From positions 124,001 to 188,000 of the forward strand of contig CAVVOZ010000001.1 in assembly GCA_963749975.1 (NCBI GenBank): DNA of 64,000 bases, written 5' to 3'. The stretch's first letter is position 1, and every line of letters begins with the position of its first letter. Positions 61,545-64,000 of the stretch are shown piece by piece. The notes beneath the pieces are model-generated. The model had not been told where the DNA came from. It saw only the letters and a list, made by a program, of their open reading frames with translations, and made no database searches. The stretch is from DASRDR01 sp963749975 (GTDB taxonomy: Bacteria; Methylomirabilota; Methylomirabilia; Rokubacteriales; DASRDR01). The translations under genes were made by a program, and so were the position numbers.

Positions 61545-62375
61545 TTGGAGCTCCGGGTCAACGGGACGACGCTCCACGCGGAGGTCGTGGGGGACGGGGC
61601 GCCCTGCCTCGTCCTCCACGGCGGTCCCGGCACGGACTCGAGCGGCTACGTTCGCTCCCTCGGGCCGCTGGCCGGCCCCCTCGACCGTCGCATGATCTTC
61701 TGGGACCACCGCGGCCACGGGCGCTCGGAGTGGGTGCCCGTCGAGCAGTGCACGCAGGACCAGCTGGTGGCGGACGCGGAGGCCGTGCGGCTCGCGCTCG
61801 GGCTCGGCCCGGTCGACGTGCTGGGCATCAGCTGGGGCGGGTACCTCGGCCTCATGTTCGCCGCGCGTCACCCCGGCTCGATTCGCCGGCTCGCCGTCGT
61901 CGGGGCGGCGGCGAGCCACGAGTTCATGCCCCGTGCGGAAGCCAACGCCCGCCGCCAGGCCACGCCGGAGCAATGGACGGCGTATCGCTCGCTCTGGGAC
62001 GGCTCGCTCCCCGACGACCAGAGCTTCCGGCGCGCCTTCGAGACGATCCGGCCCCTCTACTTCCACGACAAGGCGCTGGCGGCGGCCGCCAACGCTGCAC
62101 GCGCCGACACGCGCCATCGGCTCGCGGTGAGACGGTTCGTGATCGAGCACGAGTACCCGGCGTACGACTGCCGCTCCGAGCTCCCGCGGATCGCCTGCCC
62201 GACCCTCGTCATGGTGGGGCGCCACGACTGGATCTGCCCCGTCGACCAGGCGGAGGAGATCCACCGGCTGATCCCGCACTCGGAGCTCACGATCTTCGAG
62301 GCGAGCGGCCACTCGCCTCAGGTCGAGGAGCGCGAGGCCTTCACGCGCCGGCTCGGCGCCTTCCTCGGCGGATAG
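61545..62375 (+). CDS. Alpha/beta hydrolase, proline iminopeptidase-like
   Basis: This 276-residue alpha/beta hydrolase has oxyanion region VLHGGPGTDSSGY, nucleophile elbow VLGISWGGYLGLM (Ser in GxSxG), acid in VMVGRHDWICPVDQAEEIH and the catalytic His in FEASGHSPQVEE. HGGPG followed by DHRGHGRSE is typical of proline iminopeptidase relatives. Located directly after the peptide-type binding protein, it could cleave an imported peptide or ester. The TTG at 61545 follows AGGAGG almost without spacing. There is no better start in frame. Confidence 0.87.
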   Translation: MELRVNGTTLHAEVVGDGAPCLVLHGGPGTDSSGYVRSLGPLAGPLDRRMIFWDHRGHGRSEWVPVEQCTQDQLVADAEAVRLALGLGPVDVLGISWGGYLGLMFAARHPGSIRRLAVVGAAASHEFMPRAEANARRQATPEQWTAYRSLWDGSLPDDQSFRRAFETIRPLYFHDKALAAAANAARADTRHRLAVRRFVIEHEYPAYDCRSELPRIACPTLVMVGRHDWICPVDQAEEIHRLIPHSELTIFEASGHSPQVEEREAFTRRLGAFLGG

Positions 62376-62393
62376 CTCCCAACCCGCGCTACG

Positions 62394-62414
62394 GCCCGCT
62401 CGAGCCCCGCGGGC
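62394..62414. terminator. Weak bidirectional hairpin between convergent genes
   Basis: GCCCGC (62394-62399) and GCGGGC (62409-62414) pair across a nine-base loop, in the 53-base gap between the hydrolase and the convergent VOC gene. The stem is short and has no T-run. Confidence 0.25.
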
Positions 62415-62428
62415 GCGCCGAACCGCCG

Positions 62429-62806
62429 TCAGCGAGCGGCGGGCTGGAAGAGCTCGATCGGGTTGCCGGAGGGGTCGTCGATCAGGATCTGGGCGCCCCC
62501 CGGGCCCCGCACGATCTCGTTGCGGAACGGTACCCCGGCGGCCCGCAACCGACCCACCTCGGCGGCGATATCGTCGACGATTAGCTGGATCCGGTTCCAG
62601 CCCCCGGCGACGGGCTGGCGGCCGTCGGGCATGGCCCGCCCGGCCGAGCTGGTGCGCGCGCTGAGCAGGAGCCGGAGGTCACCCCGGGCGACGTCGGCGA
62701 AGGCCGGCGCCATCCGCGTGAGCAAGCTGAAGCCGAGGTGGGTGGTGTAGAACGCAATGGCGGCATCGATGTCGTCGACCATGTAGCGGACGTTGACCGT
62801 CGTCAT
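62429..62806 (-). CDS. VOC-family protein (glyoxalase/bleomycin-resistance fold)
   Basis: This 125-residue protein begins VNVRYMVDDIDAAIAFYTTH and LGFSLLTRMAPAFADVARGD. A second repeat follows with NRIQLIVDDIAAEVGRLRAA and DDPSGNPIELFQPA. This is the paired beta-alpha-beta-beta-beta module of the vicinal oxygen chelate superfamily. The Glu of PIELFQP is a probable metal ligand. The substrate cannot be named. It lies 24 bases after the thiolase gene on the same strand. Confidence 0.88.
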   Translation of the reverse strand: MTTVNVRYMVDDIDAAIAFYTTHLGFSLLTRMAPAFADVARGDLRLLLSARTSSAGRAMPDGRQPVAGGWNRIQLIVDDIAAEVGRLRAAGVPFRNEIVRGPGGAQILIDDPSGNPIELFQPAAR

Positions 62807-62830
62807 GGCCCAGGGCCCTCCTTGTCTCTC

Positions 62831-64000
62831 TCAGACCCGCTCCAGCAGGACCGCGATGCCCTGGCCGACGCCGATGCACATCGTGCAGAGGGCGTAGCGG
62901 CCGCCCCGCGCCTGGAGCTCGTAGGTCGCCGTCGCCGCGAGGCGGGCGCCGCTCATTCCCAGCGGGTGCCCGAGCGCGATGGCGCCGCCGTTCGGGTTCA
63001 CGTGCTCGGCGTCGTCGGGGAGCCCGAGGTCGCGGAGCACGGCCAGCGCCTGGGCGGCGAACGCCTCGTTCAGCTCGACCACGTCGATCCGGCCGATGTC
63101 GACGCCGGCGCGCGCCAAGAGCTTGCGCGTCGCCGGCACGGGGCCGATCCCCATGACGCGCGGGGGCACACCGGCCGTGGCTCCCGCGACGACGCGCGCC
63201 CGGGGCGTGAGGCCGTAGGCGGCCGCGGCGCCCTCGGAGGCGACGAGGAGCGCGCAGGCGCCGTCGTTCACGCCCGACGCATTGCCCGCCGTCACGGTGC
63301 CCCCGGCCCGGAAGGCGGGCCGGAGCCGGGCGAGCGCCTCGAGCGTGGTGTCGCGCGGATGCTCGTCCTCGGCGACCTGGACGGTCTCCTTGCCCCGGGT
63401 CACGGCGACGGGCACGATCTCCTGCGCGAGGCGCCCGCTCCGCTGCGCGGCCCGCGCCCGGTGCTGGCTCCGGAGGGCGAACGCGTCCTGGTCGGTGCGC
63501 TCGATCTTCCACTCCTCGGCGACGTTCTCCGCGGTCTCCCCCATCGCGTCGGTGCCGAACAGCTCCTGCATCCGCGGGTTGACGAACCGCCAGCCGATCG
63601 TCGTGTCGTAGAGGCGGGTGTCGCGCGCGAAGGGAGCGTCGGCCTTGCCCATGACGAAGGGCGCCCGTGACATGCTCTCCACGCCGCCGGCGACGATGAG
63701 ATCCGCCTCGCCCGCGCGAACCAGCCGCGCCGCCGTGGCCACCGCGTCGAGCCCGGAGCCGCAGAGGCGGTTGACCGTCGCCCCGGAGATCTCGACCGGC
63801 AGGCCCGCGAGGAGCGTCGCCATCCGCGCCACGTTCCGGTTGTCCTCGCCCGCCTGGTTGGCGCAGCCGAGGATCACGTCGTCGACGCGCGCCCAGTCGA
63901 CCCGCGGATGGCGCCCCACGAGCGCCCGGATCGGGATCGCCGCGAGGTCGTCGGGCCGGACGGGCGCGAGAGCGCCGCCGTAGCGGCCGATGGGGGTGCG
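62831..64000 (-). CDS. Thiolase (acetyl-CoA acetyltransferase / beta-ketoadipyl-CoA thiolase type), 5' partial
   Basis: The gene enters from beyond base 64000, and the visible 389 residues begin RTPIGRYGGALAPVRPDDLA. Catalytic Cys lies in TVNRLCGSGLDAV, the His in GGAIALGHPLGMSGARL and the second Cys in CTMCIGVGQG. The RTPIGRYGGAL start and AENVAEEWKIERTDQDAFAL are reminiscent of PcaF/PaaJ, the beta-ketoadipyl-CoA thiolases. General acetoacetyl-CoA thiolases share these motifs, so the exact substrate is open. It cleaves 3-ketoacyl-CoA with CoA in aromatic or fatty-acid degradation. Only the start codon and a few residues are missing. Confidence 0.92.
   Translation of the reverse strand, partial: RTPIGRYGGALAPVRPDDLAAIPIRALVGRHPRVDWARVDDVILGCANQAGEDNRNVARMATLLAGLPVEISGATVNRLCGSGLDAVATAARLVRAGEADLIVAGGVESMSRAPFVMGKADAPFARDTRLYDTTIGWRFVNPRMQELFGTDAMGETAENVAEEWKIERTDQDAFALRSQHRARAAQRSGRLAQEIVPVAVTRGKETVQVAEDEHPRDTTLEALARLRPAFRAGGTVTAGNASGVNDGACALLVASEGAAAAYGLTPRARVVAGATAGVPPRVMGIGPVPATRKLLARAGVDIGRIDVVELNEAFAAQALAVLRDLGLPDDAEHVNPNGGAIALGHPLGMSGARLAATATYELQARGGRYALCTMCIGVGQGIAVLLERV

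Overview
The window is a GC-rich, densely coded bacterial chromosome segment. No stretch longer than about 240 bases lacks a gene, and I see no rRNA, complete tRNA, CRISPR array, transposase or phage gene. Gene content and style suggest an uncultured soil or subsurface lineage such as the Rokubacteria/Methylomirabilota or a neighbour: giant polytopic glycosyltransferases, flippase-like proteins, a SagB-type dehydrogenase, a cyclase-family protein, DUF502 and DUF1989 proteins, and a family-5 ABC importer. This placement is from recollection of gene content, not from a marker gene.

Bases 1-41716 form an envelope glycan island. It holds four GT2 enzymes, a GT4 enzyme, a radical SAM/SPASM enzyme, an RmlC-like cupin, three extended SDRs including an RmlD-like reductase, an AsnB-type amidotransferase, a hexapeptide acyltransferase, a DPPR-synthase-like UbiA protein, three flippase-like membrane proteins and nine very large membrane proteins of GT-C or YfhO type. 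Eight of the nine carry C-terminal extracytoplasmic modules resembling carbohydrate-binding domains: discoidin/F5-8C, CBM6/35-like, or an ILEI/FAM3-like domain. A coherent reading is that GT2 and UbiA enzymes charge polyprenyl phosphate with sugars, flippase-like proteins move the carriers, and GT-C enzymes transfer the sugars outside while their modules hold the growing glycan. The glycan itself cannot be named from sequence.

Bases 41713-53030 are mixed housekeeping and accessory genes: an SGNH-hydrolase lipoprotein, a class III aminotransferase, small zinc-ribbon proteins, a Tat-exported cyclase-family protein, a SagB-like double nitroreductase, a sulfite-oxidase-like protein, a type II haloacid dehalogenase, a D-Ala-D-Ala carboxypeptidase, a zinc-ribbon/PCP_red protein and a DUF502 membrane protein. 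Bases 53026-64000 look catabolic: RidA, a JmjC/cupin-like oxygenase, DUF1989, a threonine dehydratase-like PLP enzyme, a Bcr/CflA exporter, a family-5 importer (two permeases and a binding protein, no ATPase in view), an alpha/beta hydrolase, a VOC protein and a thiolase that leaves the window.

Two window-wide signals stand out. First, ten genes have interrupted frames, seventeen breaks in all, and every break has the same sign (one extra base modulo 3). In one case an intact paralogue shows a single inserted base, so most are probably sequence insertions rather than biology. The coordinates given for those genes span the whole reconstructed gene. Second, many transcription units start with a strong TANNNT box, often as TGC-TANNNT, only 6-10 bases before the start codon. 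This implies leaderless or nearly leaderless transcripts.
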